A DNA stretch of 64,000 nt from Penumbrarchaeum sp964445525 (GCA_964445525.1 CAYULA010000007.1:27476-91475), one strand, 5' to 3'; shown: positions 36,515-45,922, counted from the stretch's first letter. Numbers and translations: made by a program. Notes: generated by a model not told the origin, from the letters alone.

Positions 36515-36682
36515 TCAAGGTCCCTGGAATCCGCAGTTCGAGCAGATGTAGACTGCCGACTGGTCCCTGCAGTTGGAGCAGCGGCCGATAAAGCCCACCC
36601 CGCAAGAGGGGCATTTGAACCCCACGGTCTTTTCTCCCTTCAAGGGGATTCCGCAGGACGAGCATTTCTCTTCATCAGACAT
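36515..36682 (-). CDS. Small four-knuckle zinc-ribbon protein
   Basis: A 55-residue protein with four CxxC knuckles (CSSC, CPSC, CSNC, CSNC) forming two zinc ribbons. This size and spacing match the archaeal zinc-ribbon protein commonly found directly upstream of aEF1-beta. ATG is at 36682 with a weak AGGATCC-type site upstream; the stop lies 12 bases before the aEF1-beta start. A ribosome- or RNA-associated role is inferred from context. Confidence 0.88.
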   Translation of the reverse strand: MSDEEKCSSCGIPLKGEKTVGFKCPSCGVGFIGRCSNCRDQSAVYICSNCGFQGP

Positions 36683-36816
36683 GGTCAAGGATCCTCCTGT
36701 TCAGCGGCCAATAGAGTTCTTATTCTTAAAAGTTGTGAAGAAGCCTTAATGGTACAATCCATGTGAAATATTTAAGTATCAAATATCGTTCCAAATCCTA
36801 TCCTGGAGCTGATCCG

Positions 36817-38028
36817 ATGGATGAACCGATCGAGATTGTGGAAAATGTATACTGGGTTGGAGTGAACGACAGGGAGACAGATCTTTTCGAATCACTCTGG
36901 CCATTGCCTTACGGGGTATCTTACAATTCCTATCTGATAGTTGACGAGAAGGTCGCGCTTGTGGATACGGTGAAGTTCACCACAACTTCCGCTTACATAC
37001 ACAAGCTCAAAAAGCTTGTGGGTGGCGAAAAAAAGATCGACTACCTCATAATAAACCATATGGAGCCGGATCACTCGGGATCGATCAAAGCAATGGTGGA
37101 CATGTTCCCGGATATCAAGCTGGTTGGTAATGCCAAGACCGCAAAATTCCTTGACGATTTCTACGAGATAACCGATAACATTCATATCGTGAAAGAAAAC
37201 GATGTGATAGATCTCGGATCAAGGAAGTTGAGGTTCGTCATGACACCCATGGTCCACTGGCCCGAGACAATGATGACCTACGAACAGAAGGATCGCATAC
37301 TCTTTTCAGGGGATGCCTTTGGCGGTTTCGGAGCCCTTGATGGGAACATCTTCGATGACGAATTGAACAAGGAATACTACGAGGACGAGATCTCCAGGTA
37401 CTTCACCAATATCGTTGCAAAGTACAGCCCCATGGTCCAGGCCGCCTTGAAGAAGCTCTCATCTGTGGAGGTGAAGATCGTCTGTGCCACCCACGGACCT
37501 ATCTGGAGAAAGGACCCGGGGTACATAATCGATTTCTATGACCGGCTATCCTCTATGGAGACAAAGGATGGTGTGGCCATAGTCTACGGGTCCATGTACG
37601 GAAACACAAAGAAGATGGCTGAAAGGGTTGCAAGAAAGCTCTCGGAGGAGGGTATAGAAAACATCCGAATATTCGATGCTTCAAGAACCCACCTTTCCTA
37701 CCTGGTCAACGAGACCTGGAAGTACACGGGCATATTGATAGGTACACCCACATATAACACCGGAATGTTCCCGCCAATCGATGAGCTTGTCCACTTCTTG
37801 GAGAAATCCAGAATAAAGAACCATGTGATAGGCGTTTTCGGGTCCTGCGGATGGGGAGGCGGAGGAGTGAAGGCTCTTCAGGAGTTCGGAAAATCCTCCT
37901 TCTGCAAGTTCGTGGAGCCGGTGGTGGAGGCCAAAGGAGCTCCCACGGAAGAAGACCTGCAAAAACTTGAGGAGATGGCCGAGAACTTCGTGTCCGCATT
38001 GAGGGAGATGTCCTGCGACACTGAATGA
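36817..38028 (+). CDS. fprA: Flavodiiron protein (FprA-type, oxygen/NO reductase)
   Basis: 403 residues from ATG 36817, with GGAGCTGATC upstream; a longer frame from 36763 overlaps the TATA-like AAATATTTAAG and is unlikely. The metallo-beta-lactamase half holds a full diiron ligand set: His81, Glu83, Asp85 and His86 in HMEPDHSG, His147 in HWPE, Asp166 in SGDAFG and His226 in THGP. The C-terminal flavodoxin half starts at VAIVYGSMYGNTKKMAE and has TPTYNTGMFPP and GSCGWGGGG for FMN binding. The protein reduces oxygen to water (and possibly NO) using electrons from rubredoxin or F420H2, and points to an anaerobe that meets oxygen. No rubredoxin is adjacent. Confidence 0.95.
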   Translation: MDEPIEIVENVYWVGVNDRETDLFESLWPLPYGVSYNSYLIVDEKVALVDTVKFTTTSAYIHKLKKLVGGEKKIDYLIINHMEPDHSGSIKAMVDMFPDIKLVGNAKTAKFLDDFYEITDNIHIVKENDVIDLGSRKLRFVMTPMVHWPETMMTYEQKDRILFSGDAFGGFGALDGNIFDDELNKEYYEDEISRYFTNIVAKYSPMVQAALKKLSSVEVKIVCATHGPIWRKDPGYIIDFYDRLSSMETKDGVAIVYGSMYGNTKKMAERVARKLSEEGIENIRIFDASRTHLSYLVNETWKYTGILIGTPTYNTGMFPPIDELVHFLEKSRIKNHVIGVFGSCGWGGGGVKALQEFGKSSFCKFVEPVVEAKGAPTEEDLQKLEEMAENFVSALREMSCDTE

Positions 38029-38085
38029 TTTATACCTCTTGAGGGCATTTCCCTTATCGGGGGTAATAGGATCAACAAAACAGCC

Positions 38086-38544
38086 ATGATCCTGATAATA
38101 CTGATAACGGCCCTGGGTCTGGCAGGGGTGATTCCCACCGGAGAAGACCCTGGTCAATCATCGGAAGCCGAGGTCAGATTCTTCGTCCAGGGCAATGACA
38201 TTGTTATCGACTGCGAGGTGGCAGACAGCGAATTCGAGAGGACCAAGGGCCTGATGGGGAGGACCTCTCTGGGAGAAAGGGATGGAATGCTTTTTGTTTA
38301 CGATTCTCCCAAGGTTGCCACCTTCTGGATGAAGGATACCTATCTTGACCTCGATATCATATTCATATCCGAAGACCTCAGAGTCATGAGGATATCCGAG
38401 GCTGATTCCGGCGAGGGTAAATCCGACAGTGAACTGGATATCTATTCCAGCGAGGATCCATGTCTCTATGTTGTGGAGGTGAACCAGGGCCTTTCCTCTC
38501 AGTTCGGAATCATCCCGGGTACGGTTGTTGAGATAGATCCATAA
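38086..38544 (+). CDS. Secreted/anchored DUF192 protein
   Basis: 152 residues. The N-terminal hydrophobic segment MILIILITALGLAGVIP is a signal or anchor. The DUF192 domain follows with VADSEFERTKGLMGRTSL, GMLFVYDSPKVATFWMKDTYLDLDIIFI, YVVEVNQGL and GIIPGTVVEI, all family hallmarks. ATG 38086 gives a signal lacking a positive charge and has no site nearby, while GGGGGT lies 20 bases upstream; in-frame codons between encode a Lys, so a non-canonical upstream start (an ATC at 38071) is possible. Function of DUF192 is unknown. Confidence 0.88.
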   Translation: MILIILITALGLAGVIPTGEDPGQSSEAEVRFFVQGNDIVIDCEVADSEFERTKGLMGRTSLGERDGMLFVYDSPKVATFWMKDTYLDLDIIFISEDLRVMRISEADSGEGKSDSELDIYSSEDPCLYVVEVNQGLSSQFGIIPGTVVEIDP

Positions 38545-38600
38545 TCGAGTGTTACCCCCTCGATGAAAACACTTTAGACCAAAGGGTCCTTATCCACTTC

Positions 38601-39752
38601 ATGAAGGTGAGGACCGTAACGGCCGGGGTCCATGTCCACTTCTCCGATCTGGACCTCCAGATGGAGAAGACTGGGCGTTTTCTTGGCCGTGCAAAGGACC
38701 TCTTCAACGATAACGGGATGGAGGTCCAGACCCTCAGGATCTCGACCCAGTCATGGATTACCTACCTCATCAACAGGACCGAGGACGGACTGATAAATTC
38801 GGTAAAGGATATCGAGGCTTCAGCGAGGAAGAACGGTATAGATTTCATCTCGGTGGGTCCCTCCATCACTCCGACTTTCATCAAAAGCATTCCGAAGATA
38901 CTGTCCGAGACCACATTCGTTTGCACCTCGGCATTTCTAGGGGACCTGATATCGGGTCCGATTGAAGATAACATAATCGCAGCCTCGGAGATGGTCAAGG
39001 AGATCTCCAAAATCTCACAGGATGGTTCAAGGAATTTCATGTTCGCCTCCACCGCTTCCTGTCCCCCGGACATACCCTTCTTTCCGGCGGCCTACCACGG
39101 AGGGGGTATTTCTTCATTCTCCATCGGTATGGAATCGGGGGATGTTGTGAACAGGGCCGCGGAAAGGACCTCGGACCTGAAGGAGTTCGAGAGGTTCCTG
39201 GGTCACCTCTACAACCAGGAGCTGGAGAAAGTGCAGGGTGTATGTCTTGAACTGGAATCATCCTCGGATCTCGAATTCAGGGGAATTGACCTGTCATTCG
39301 CTCCGGGACTGGATGGGGGTTGTTCAATAGCAAACGCCATGGAAAGTCTGATCGGATCACCCTTCGGTTCCAATGGGACCCTTTCCGCCGCATCGGCGAT
39401 AACCAGGTCTCTTTCGGATGTGACCGTCAGGAGATGCGGGTATTCGGGATTGATGCTTCCCGTTATGGAGGATGAGGGACTTGCCAATGCGGCTGACGCG
39501 GGAGCACTGGACCTTCAGAAACTGCTTCTCTACTCATCCGTTTGCGGAACCGGTCTGGATGCTGTACCGATTCCGGGAGAAACAACCGCAGACAGGATTG
39601 CCTCGGTTTTGAGGGATGTGGCATATCTTTCAACAAAATTGAACAAGCCGCTCTCGGCGAGGCTACTTCCCATTCCGGGAAGGGGATCGGGTGAAACGAC
39701 GGATCTTGGATCGGAATATCTCAGGGATTGTTCCATACTCCCCCTGATCTAG
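38601..39752 (+). CDS. DUF711/UPF0210 family protein
   Basis: 383 residues. The N-terminal VRTVTAGVHV, the central ASTASCPPDIPFFPAAYH and the C-terminal ICGTGLDAVPIPG-type segment (here SVCGTGLDAVPIPGETT) mark the DUF711 family, which adopts a glycyl-radical-enzyme-like fold without the radical loop. Function is unknown. No clear ribosome-binding site precedes ATG 38601, so it may be leaderless. Its last four bases overlap the convergent thioredoxin gene. Confidence 0.88.
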   Translation: MKVRTVTAGVHVHFSDLDLQMEKTGRFLGRAKDLFNDNGMEVQTLRISTQSWITYLINRTEDGLINSVKDIEASARKNGIDFISVGPSITPTFIKSIPKILSETTFVCTSAFLGDLISGPIEDNIIAASEMVKEISKISQDGSRNFMFASTASCPPDIPFFPAAYHGGGISSFSIGMESGDVVNRAAERTSDLKEFERFLGHLYNQELEKVQGVCLELESSSDLEFRGIDLSFAPGLDGGCSIANAMESLIGSPFGSNGTLSAASAITRSLSDVTVRRCGYSGLMLPVMEDEGLANAADAGALDLQKLLLYSSVCGTGLDAVPIPGETTADRIASVLRDVAYLSTKLNKPLSARLLPIPGRGSGETTDLGSEYLRDCSILPLI

Positions 39753-40081
39753 AGGTAATTCTTCATCTCATTGAAGAGGACTTTGGCCGGTGTCACTCCG
39801 GTCCAGCCCTTTGAAGGTTTTCCGTCCACGAAAAGATACATCTGCGGAATTCCCCGTATGTTGAACTTCTGAGAGATCCGGGGGTTTTCATCAACGTTTA
39901 TCTTTGCAATCTTTGCTCCTGGCGGCAGCTCATCGATTTTGGATTTCAGCATTCTTCCCTGAAGCTGACATGGCATGCACCACGGAGCCCAGAAATCCAC
40001 GAGAACAACCTTGTTCCCGGATATGAAATCCTCGAAATCTGAGTCTGTCAGTTCCTTCATACCTTCATTGTTATGGTTCAT
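39749..40081 (-). CDS. Thioredoxin
   Basis: 110 residues from ATG 40081, with AGGTGTG eight bases upstream. A standard thioredoxin fold with VLVDFWAPWCMPCQLQ, where Cys35 and Cys38 form the active site CMPC, followed by INVDENPRISQKFNIRGIPQMYLF with the cis-proline. It reduces cytoplasmic disulfides. It is divergent from the TrmB-like regulator and convergent with DUF711. Confidence 0.95.
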   Translation of the reverse strand: MNHNNEGMKELTDSDFEDFISGNKVVLVDFWAPWCMPCQLQGRMLKSKIDELPPGAKIAKINVDENPRISQKFNIRGIPQMYLFVDGKPSKGWTGVTPAKVLFNEMKNYL

Positions 40082-40194
40082 CTTTAAACACACCTTCTCA
40101 TTAGCTTTTTAACAGTTGTGCGCATATGGCGAACAATTGATAAAACACGGTCATATTCTCTTGACCCCTTACATGTGATGCAATGGTGATCCAA

Positions 40195-40563
40195 ATGGAT
40201 GTAAGAAAGTTCCCCAGGGAGATGGGTTCAAACTGCGAGAATGCAATAAAGTGTTTCTTCGATCTATCCTCTCAGGACCTCAAGGTTTACAGGGAGCTTC
40301 TTGAAAGGGGGCCTGGAACTGCTCTGGAGATCGGAAAAAGGATAGGTAGGGACAGATCGACCGCTTACAGATCAGCATCCAAACTTGTTGATAATCATCT
40401 TGCGATCAAGAAGGTAAGAAACAGGGAAGGCGGGGGTATTTTTCACGTATATGAAGCGGTGGAACCGGAAATGGTGCAGGAGATGCTCAAGGAGGCCATC
40501 GAGGAATGGTATGTAAATGTGAGGTCGGTCTTGGACAGGACAGCCCTTGAACTAAGAGGCTGA
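40195..40563 (+). CDS. TrmB-like helix-turn-helix regulator
   Basis: 122 residues from ATG 40195, with GGTGATC five bases upstream. The helix-turn-helix SSQDLKVYRELLERGPGTALEIGKRIGRDRSTAYRSASKLVDNHLAIKKV matches the TrmB/sugar-regulator class, and the following GGIFHVYEAVEPEMVQEML forms the wing and a dimerising helix. No effector domain is present. Its last 12 bases overlap the convergent UPF0104 gene. Targets are unknown; it is divergent from thioredoxin and might regulate it. Confidence 0.82.
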   Translation: MDVRKFPREMGSNCENAIKCFFDLSSQDLKVYRELLERGPGTALEIGKRIGRDRSTAYRSASKLVDNHLAIKKVRNREGGGIFHVYEAVEPEMVQEMLKEAIEEWYVNVRSVLDRTALELRG

Positions 40564-41595
40564 TCTCTTTGTCCTCCAGAGGTTCAATGCGATCATCGAC
40601 AGATATCCAAGTCCTATCTCGAACACATAGACATTCAGCTGTGTCAGTATGGAAACCGTTATTGCCGTTGAGGCCTGGACCCCCATGGCCAGATAGAAAC
40701 CTGTCATGGTGGATTCCCCTATGCCGACCATTCCCGGAAGCTGGGACATCAAACCAATTATGAAGGCTATCATCACCACCGCCGATACGGTCAGGAATGG
40801 TTCGGAATGACCCGCTGCCAGGAAGAACATGTATGCCGCAGAGAACCTGAACAGATATACGACAATTCCCAGAAAAACATCCACTATCATGAAGATTGGA
40901 TCCTTGGAAAGGATCTTGAATGATCTCTTGAACTCCATGATACCGTTCTTGACCCTGTTTATGAAAAATCCCTTGTCTCGATATTTTCCCCGGAGAATTA
41001 TCTTGGAAATCTTGTAGATGAAACCCCCGACCCTCCTCGATCTCCCTTCCTCCATTCCTTTGAAAATGAGGTAGGAAACAGTGGCAACACCTACCCAGAA
41101 CAGAACGAAGGCTCCCAGAAGGTATTCCAGTATTCTCGGCATGGAGAATGAATATGTCATGTAGATGGTAAGCGGTATTATCAGGATGATCATTGCCAGG
41201 GTGAGGGTCATCTTGTCAACCATTGCAGAGGCAAAAACCGATGAAAATCTGGTTCGGTATCTCTTGGCCACCGCCCTTGCACGGAGAGGCTCCCCCGCCA
41301 TTCTTCCCGAAGGTGTGGTCACGTTCACGAAGTTCCCGTACATGTTTGCAAGAGCAACGTAGGGGAACCATGCTCTCTTTACCCTCCTCTTAACCAGCAG
41401 AAACCATTTGATTGCCCATGAAAGCTGAACACCGAGGTAGCAGGCCAGTGCATAGAGGACATACACTACATTCAGTCCGGCAAGTTCTCTGAGTATATCC
41501 CTTCCAACCGTGGAGATCACAATTACCAGGACAACAAAAACAATTGCAAGGGCTATCCAGGTCAGTCTGCGTCTCTTCCTGCCTTTTACCTCCAT
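40552..41595 (-). CDS. UPF0104/LPG-synthase-TM-like membrane protein (flippase-like)
   Basis: 347 residues with about eight hydrophobic helices after a basic N-terminus (KGRKRRRLTW). Conserved segments NFVNVTTPSGRMAGEPLRARAVAKRY, FASAMVDKM and LPGMVGIGESTMTGFY match the lysylphosphatidylglycerol synthase transmembrane/UPF0104 family, including the archaeal AglD-like group. Such proteins flip or transfer lipid-linked molecules; a role in glycolipid or dolichol-linked glycan handling is possible, given the many glycosylation sequons in local surface proteins. Confidence 0.88.
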   Translation of the reverse strand: MEVKGRKRRRLTWIALAIVFVVLVIVISTVGRDILRELAGLNVVYVLYALACYLGVQLSWAIKWFLLVKRRVKRAWFPYVALANMYGNFVNVTTPSGRMAGEPLRARAVAKRYRTRFSSVFASAMVDKMTLTLAMIILIIPLTIYMTYSFSMPRILEYLLGAFVLFWVGVATVSYLIFKGMEEGRSRRVGGFIYKISKIILRGKYRDKGFFINRVKNGIMEFKRSFKILSKDPIFMIVDVFLGIVVYLFRFSAAYMFFLAAGHSEPFLTVSAVVMIAFIIGLMSQLPGMVGIGESTMTGFYLAMGVQASTAITVSILTQLNVYVFEIGLGYLSMIALNLWRTKRSAS

Positions 41596-41631
41596 CTCTA
41601 CTAAAATCAGCTTTTGATATTTAATTCGATT

Positions 41632-43758
41632 TCAGGAAAGCGGCGAAACGAGCCAAATCGCAAGCAGTGTACCGATTATGGCTTCCGCTATGTACAGGCC
41701 TGTCATTATCATGTAGGAATCCAGGAGCCGGAAGGTCTTCTGATTCTCCTCCCATCCTTCCTCCCTGGCTTTCCTGTTGAGCCACCTCCTTTCCCATATC
41801 TCCCTGGCCCCGCCACCAGTTATCATCATGAGGGTATACTGAAGGGGCAGGTACATGCCCAGTCCGAAGGCAGTACCCATTCCGGTCAATAACTCGACAA
41901 TGATCCCGATTCCCATGCCGAGCAGGAACAGCGAGTACATCACCTTCCCTCCGGCAAGTATCTGAACGAAAACGGCGAAAGCGTGTGCCTGAGGGGCTTC
42001 AAGGGCAAGGTCCCCGCTTGCAAGTCTCGTAGAGAAGAAAACCGCCGCCAGAGCGGCTGCCGGAGTTCCTATCAATATCGCCACGCTCTCACCCTTGATC
42101 AGATGCATCGGTCTGGTTCCGGCGTAGAGACCGGCCTTGAAATCCCACATGATCTCGGATGATAGTGATATGGCGGAACCGAAAACGGTGGTACCCACAA
42201 GCGCCATGAGGATTATCTGGGCCTGGCTGTCGAACTTCACCACTGCATTTGTAAGGGTGAAAACCCCGAACAGCAGAAGCAATGTAAGGAAAGAGGTTCC
42301 CGACACGGGTGTTGTTCCCACCTCTCCCGAAATCTTGACCGCTATTGCTCCCAGCAGAAAGGTCAGCGCAACCAGCAGTCCCGAAAAAGCGAGAGAAGCC
42401 AGCCAGGGAAAGCCCCCGTACAACCAGAATGCTAGGAAGATCAGAAGGAAGGCGGTTCCCGCCACGATGCCAATATGTTGAGTCGGCCATTCATACCATC
42501 CCTTGCCGGGAACCCATTCCCTCTTCTCGCCGCCTGTTGTTTTCGTTATATCGGTAAGAACGGTCTTGAAGGTAGGTATCATCTTTATCAAGGCCGTGGT
42601 TCCACCGCCCAGAATGGCTCCTATTGCTATGATCTTCGCTATGCCCTGGGCGGCTCCGAAAGCGGGGGAGGCATAGGGTATGAAAGCCGATAGCTCTCCG
42701 TCGGGAATGGGAAGGGCATGGGTTGATACGTAACCGGTTCCCGCGTATTTTTCGAGAATGGGAATGTAGATCGGAACATCCAGCCACACCGCCATTGGAA
42801 CTATGAAAAACCAGGTTACGAAAGATCCCGCAGCAACAATGAATGCGGCCCTGAACTTCAAAAACCAGCCGATTGCAAATCCTATCCCCGTGAATTCGTA
42901 AGAGATATGGGTCCACTTGGACATTGAAAATGGAATGTGTATCCTTCCGTGGCTGTACCAGTTGCCGAGTCCAATGCCCTGCATGATATAGGTCAGAATT
43001 GGCAGCTGTTTGGATCCAAAGGGAAAATCCCTGAAAAAAGCGAACCCGAACATTGCAAGAAATGAATAAAAAACAAGTTTTATGGATCTGAAAGCATGCT
43101 TTACTCCACCTTCGGACAGATTGTTGGATATGTCAAGCAGTTTGACGAAAGCCTGAAATCCAGGTGAAGGAAGGGGGTCCTCAACCTGCCACAACCTCCT
43201 GAAGATGATGAAGTACATCAATCCCATTATCGATGCGAAAAAGGAAGCCACGATCGCCAGAGGTACGATGTTGGTATCCTCTATCAGTGATGTCGGGATC
43301 AGGGGTTCTCCGGTTGACATCACGTACTGTGATGAATAGGCCAGCAGATATATGGCGGGGAATGTGAAAACGAATCCCGTCACGGTCCTGTCCACGGCTG
43401 TGGCCGAACCCGAGGCTATGTTCACCTGTGTGGGCTTCCATTTTCTTGCCATTCCCACCAGGTACGATACATAGAATGCTCCCCCCGTCACCAGACCGAT
43501 CTTTAAGGCTATGTACTGTGAAATTAGAGTGAATGGAAGTCCGACAACTATCAGGATCAACATCAGCTTGCTCCAGGAGAAATGCGACCTATCGAAACTC
43601 TCCTTCCTGTTCTTTTCATCCAGGTATTCCTCGAGAACTTCCGTATTAAGATTCGAATACATCTCGGTATCGAACCACTGGACCGTCCCTTTTTCGATGG
43701 ATTCAAGGCCCTTGGGAGTTACAGGCTGCCTGTAGGATGATCTCCTGACCCTTGCCAT
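41632..43758 (-). CDS. OPT-family oligopeptide transporter
   Basis: 708 residues with about 15-16 transmembrane helices. SKLMLILIVVGLPFTLISQYIALKIGLVTGGAFYVSYLVG and SPAFGAAQGIAKIIAIGAILGGGTTALI with TTPVSGTSFLTLLL fit the OPT superfamily (oligopeptide or metal-chelate uptake). The C-terminus GMGTAFGLGMYLPLQYTLMMITGGGAREI is also family-typical. ATG at 43758 is preferred, with GGTGA six bases upstream. It lies 17 bases after the ATPase subunit D gene in the same direction. Substrate peptides versus iron-siderophore cannot be told from sequence. Confidence 0.9.
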   Translation of the reverse strand: MARVRRSSYRQPVTPKGLESIEKGTVQWFDTEMYSNLNTEVLEEYLDEKNRKESFDRSHFSWSKLMLILIVVGLPFTLISQYIALKIGLVTGGAFYVSYLVGMARKWKPTQVNIASGSATAVDRTVTGFVFTFPAIYLLAYSSQYVMSTGEPLIPTSLIEDTNIVPLAIVASFFASIMGLMYFIIFRRLWQVEDPLPSPGFQAFVKLLDISNNLSEGGVKHAFRSIKLVFYSFLAMFGFAFFRDFPFGSKQLPILTYIMQGIGLGNWYSHGRIHIPFSMSKWTHISYEFTGIGFAIGWFLKFRAAFIVAAGSFVTWFFIVPMAVWLDVPIYIPILEKYAGTGYVSTHALPIPDGELSAFIPYASPAFGAAQGIAKIIAIGAILGGGTTALIKMIPTFKTVLTDITKTTGGEKREWVPGKGWYEWPTQHIGIVAGTAFLLIFLAFWLYGGFPWLASLAFSGLLVALTFLLGAIAVKISGEVGTTPVSGTSFLTLLLLFGVFTLTNAVVKFDSQAQIILMALVGTTVFGSAISLSSEIMWDFKAGLYAGTRPMHLIKGESVAILIGTPAAALAAVFFSTRLASGDLALEAPQAHAFAVFVQILAGGKVMYSLFLLGMGIGIIVELLTGMGTAFGLGMYLPLQYTLMMITGGGAREIWERRWLNRKAREEGWEENQKTFRLLDSYMIMTGLYIAEAIIGTLLAIWLVSPLS

Positions 43759-43774
43759 CTTCATTCACCTGTGA

Positions 43775-44446
43775 TCAGAGGAAGGGATCCTCCGGTTCGG
43801 AAATGCCCTTATCTCTCTTTTCCATCATGGCCTTGATCCTTTTCCTTCTGACGAAGTCTTCCCTCTCCCTTTCCTGAAGCTGCATGGTTATGTATCTCTC
43901 GGTGTTTTTTAACTTGGGTATGAAGATATGTTCTAGTGCGTTCACCCTTCTTTTTGTTTTTTCGATCTCCAGGGCAAGCCTCTCCATGGAACCCTCTGTC
44001 TCTGCCAGTTTCAGCAGATTCTCAAGTGCTTTTTCATAACCTACGGTTGCATCGTCCAGGGACTGGGGAGTGGAACCTATGGACCAGGGGAGCTGTCCCT
44101 CCCTCCTTTCATGGAATTCAAGGACGGGAACCTTGACACCCATGATGTTCAATGTCCTTATATCGGGAGGTTCATGCTCGGGCATTCCCTTGGAAAAGGC
44201 CTGAACCGATTCATAGCCCATGGATGCCATGGCATCTTCAAGGGAGGACCCTGCTGTTTTGAATGAGGATACGACCCTCCCTTTCAGTGATTCCCTTTTC
44301 TTCAAAACATCGAAGAACTGGACTATGAGAGCGTCCCTTTTCTCACCAAGGAGTTTATGCCCCTTCTCCGCCAGCGTCCTCTTCTTTCTGATCGAGAGGA
44401 GTTCCATTCTGGTGGGATTGATACCCTCGACGATCTCTCCGGCCAT
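43775..44446 (-). CDS. atpD: A/V-type ATP synthase subunit D
   Basis: 223 residues, usual length. PTRMELLSIRKKRTLAEKGHKLLGEKRDALI at the N-terminus and EIEKTKRRVNALEHIFIPKLKNTERYI near the C-terminus are the paired helices of the central rotor stalk. GGTGCTGACAG precedes ATG 44446. The other ATPase subunits are not in the window: the gene stands between TyrRS and the OPT transporter instead of after the A and B subunits. Confidence 0.96.
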   Translation of the reverse strand: MAGEIVEGINPTRMELLSIRKKRTLAEKGHKLLGEKRDALIVQFFDVLKKRESLKGRVVSSFKTAGSSLEDAMASMGYESVQAFSKGMPEHEPPDIRTLNIMGVKVPVLEFHERREGQLPWSIGSTPQSLDDATVGYEKALENLLKLAETEGSMERLALEIEKTKRRVNALEHIFIPKLKNTERYITMQLQEREREDFVRRKRIKAMMEKRDKGISEPEDPFL

Positions 44447-44512
44447 CTGTCAGCACCTGTTAGGAGAATTAACCAATGAAATCCCTTTTACTAGTTATAG
44501 ATAGCGGAATTA

Positions 44513-45922
44513 TCACTTACCGATGCTCTTTGCATGCATCTTCACCGCTTTCATGGCTTCCGGTTCGTTCTTGAAGTAATCCCTGAAGGTCCCGAGTATA
44601 TCCACCAGTTCTGTGGCCACCGCTTTTTTCAGATCGGCCGGATGAAGCTGTTTCTTGCCGAAAATGACCCTGAGCTGCTCGTAATCTTCTATGGTGAGGT
44701 CCCCTCCCCATTTCTCCGGTCTTTTGATCAATAGCTTCCTGCCGTGGGGGAATACTATCATCCTGCAGATCTCCATGATGGGATTGTCAGGGACCCCCTC
44801 GGGACACCAAGCCTTCTTCACCTTTCTTCTTATATCATCCTCTCCGTCGTGGAGGTATATGCCGGAATCGGGATCGGATTTGGACATCTTGTATTCAGTC
44901 GGGTTATCATTCTCCTCCACCCCCAGATATGCAAAAAGCTCCCTTCTGGCCACATTCAGATGCATGTCAAGCCGGTGCAGTTCGTCATTATCGAATGCCG
45001 CGTCCTGATCATTGTGATTGTTCTGCATTACAGAGAGTATGGGTGTCTTTCCTCCCACCCTCCTCTTTCCGGCTATGAGCACCTCTATCGCGCGGTGCCT
45101 CTTGTTCTCATCCATCTTTTTCAGTCCGTGGAGAAGCGACCTTGTCTCATCCGAAAGGGTCTCGTTCTCGGTGAGAAGGTCGAGGTCCTTCTCTATCCTC
45201 TCGGCCATTGCGTCGTGGTCCAGTCCACCGGTTGGGCCGGTGACCATCTCCATTCTTCCGCTCTTGCTCAAACTTGACAGCAAGGGAGTATGGAGAGCCG
45301 TGGGTTTCTTCCATCCCAGTTTCTCCGCCGCATCCCTTGCCAGCATGTGGGCATGCCTCTGGTCCATGCCTCCCAGGGCAAGGTGAACACCCAGTTCGAA
45401 GATGTCCGCCGCCTGCATGGCGGGATATATGAACTTCGAGGTATCCAGGTCCCCTTCCTCTTCCCTTCTTCCCATTATCGACATGGCCCTTCTTATCCTG
45501 GAGAGTGAGGAGGATTTGGAGACCCTGAGCACCCTCTCCCAGTAATGTGCGCTGTCGGCCATGTCGGAGGCCCACTTGAACCTCAGCTTGCCTTCGTCTA
45601 TTGCATCCCCCAGCCCGTATGCTCTGTAGCAGTGGATGAAGTACTCTCCGCACGCCTTGATCTTTTCGAGGTCCCCTCCGAACTTATCGTTGATGAAGGC
45701 ATGCCAGTCAGCCAGAAGAACATCAACGGTGAACCCTGCTTCAATGAGCTGTTCTATCTTCTTCGTGATTATCAGCCAGCCGATGTGAACGAAACCGGAC
45801 GGTTCGTATCCCACGTAGGCAGTCGGATCATCGATCTCTTCGAGAACCGCTCTGATCTCTTTTTCGGTAACAATCTCCTCTGCCCCTTCAAGGACTAGCC
45901 GAAGTCTCTGTTCAAGGTCCAT
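44513..45922 (-). CDS. tyrS: Tyrosyl-tRNA synthetase with large insertion
   Basis: 469 residues from ATG 45922, with GGGTGA five bases upstream; typical archaeal TyrRS is about 310-370. Class I signatures are PSGFVHIGWL (46-49 HIGW) and KMSKSDPDSGIYLHD (345-349). The Tyr-binding segment FIYPAMQAADIFELGVHLALGGMDQRHAHMLARD is intact. Between LSKSGRMEM (about 218-226) and the KMSKS loop there are roughly 100 extra residues, rich in charged helix (LTENETLSDETRSLLHGLKKM) and containing a His/Asn/Asp-rich NNHNDQDAAFDND. The enzyme charges tRNA-Tyr. ATPase subunit D follows 66 bases downstream. Confidence 0.92.
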   Translation of the reverse strand: MDLEQRLRLVLEGAEEIVTEKEIRAVLEEIDDPTAYVGYEPSGFVHIGWLIITKKIEQLIEAGFTVDVLLADWHAFINDKFGGDLEKIKACGEYFIHCYRAYGLGDAIDEGKLRFKWASDMADSAHYWERVLRVSKSSSLSRIRRAMSIMGRREEEGDLDTSKFIYPAMQAADIFELGVHLALGGMDQRHAHMLARDAAEKLGWKKPTALHTPLLSSLSKSGRMEMVTGPTGGLDHDAMAERIEKDLDLLTENETLSDETRSLLHGLKKMDENKRHRAIEVLIAGKRRVGGKTPILSVMQNNHNDQDAAFDNDELHRLDMHLNVARRELFAYLGVEENDNPTEYKMSKSDPDSGIYLHDGEDDIRRKVKKAWCPEGVPDNPIMEICRMIVFPHGRKLLIKRPEKWGGDLTIEDYEQLRVIFGKKQLHPADLKKAVATELVDILGTFRDYFKNEPEAMKAVKMHAKSIGK

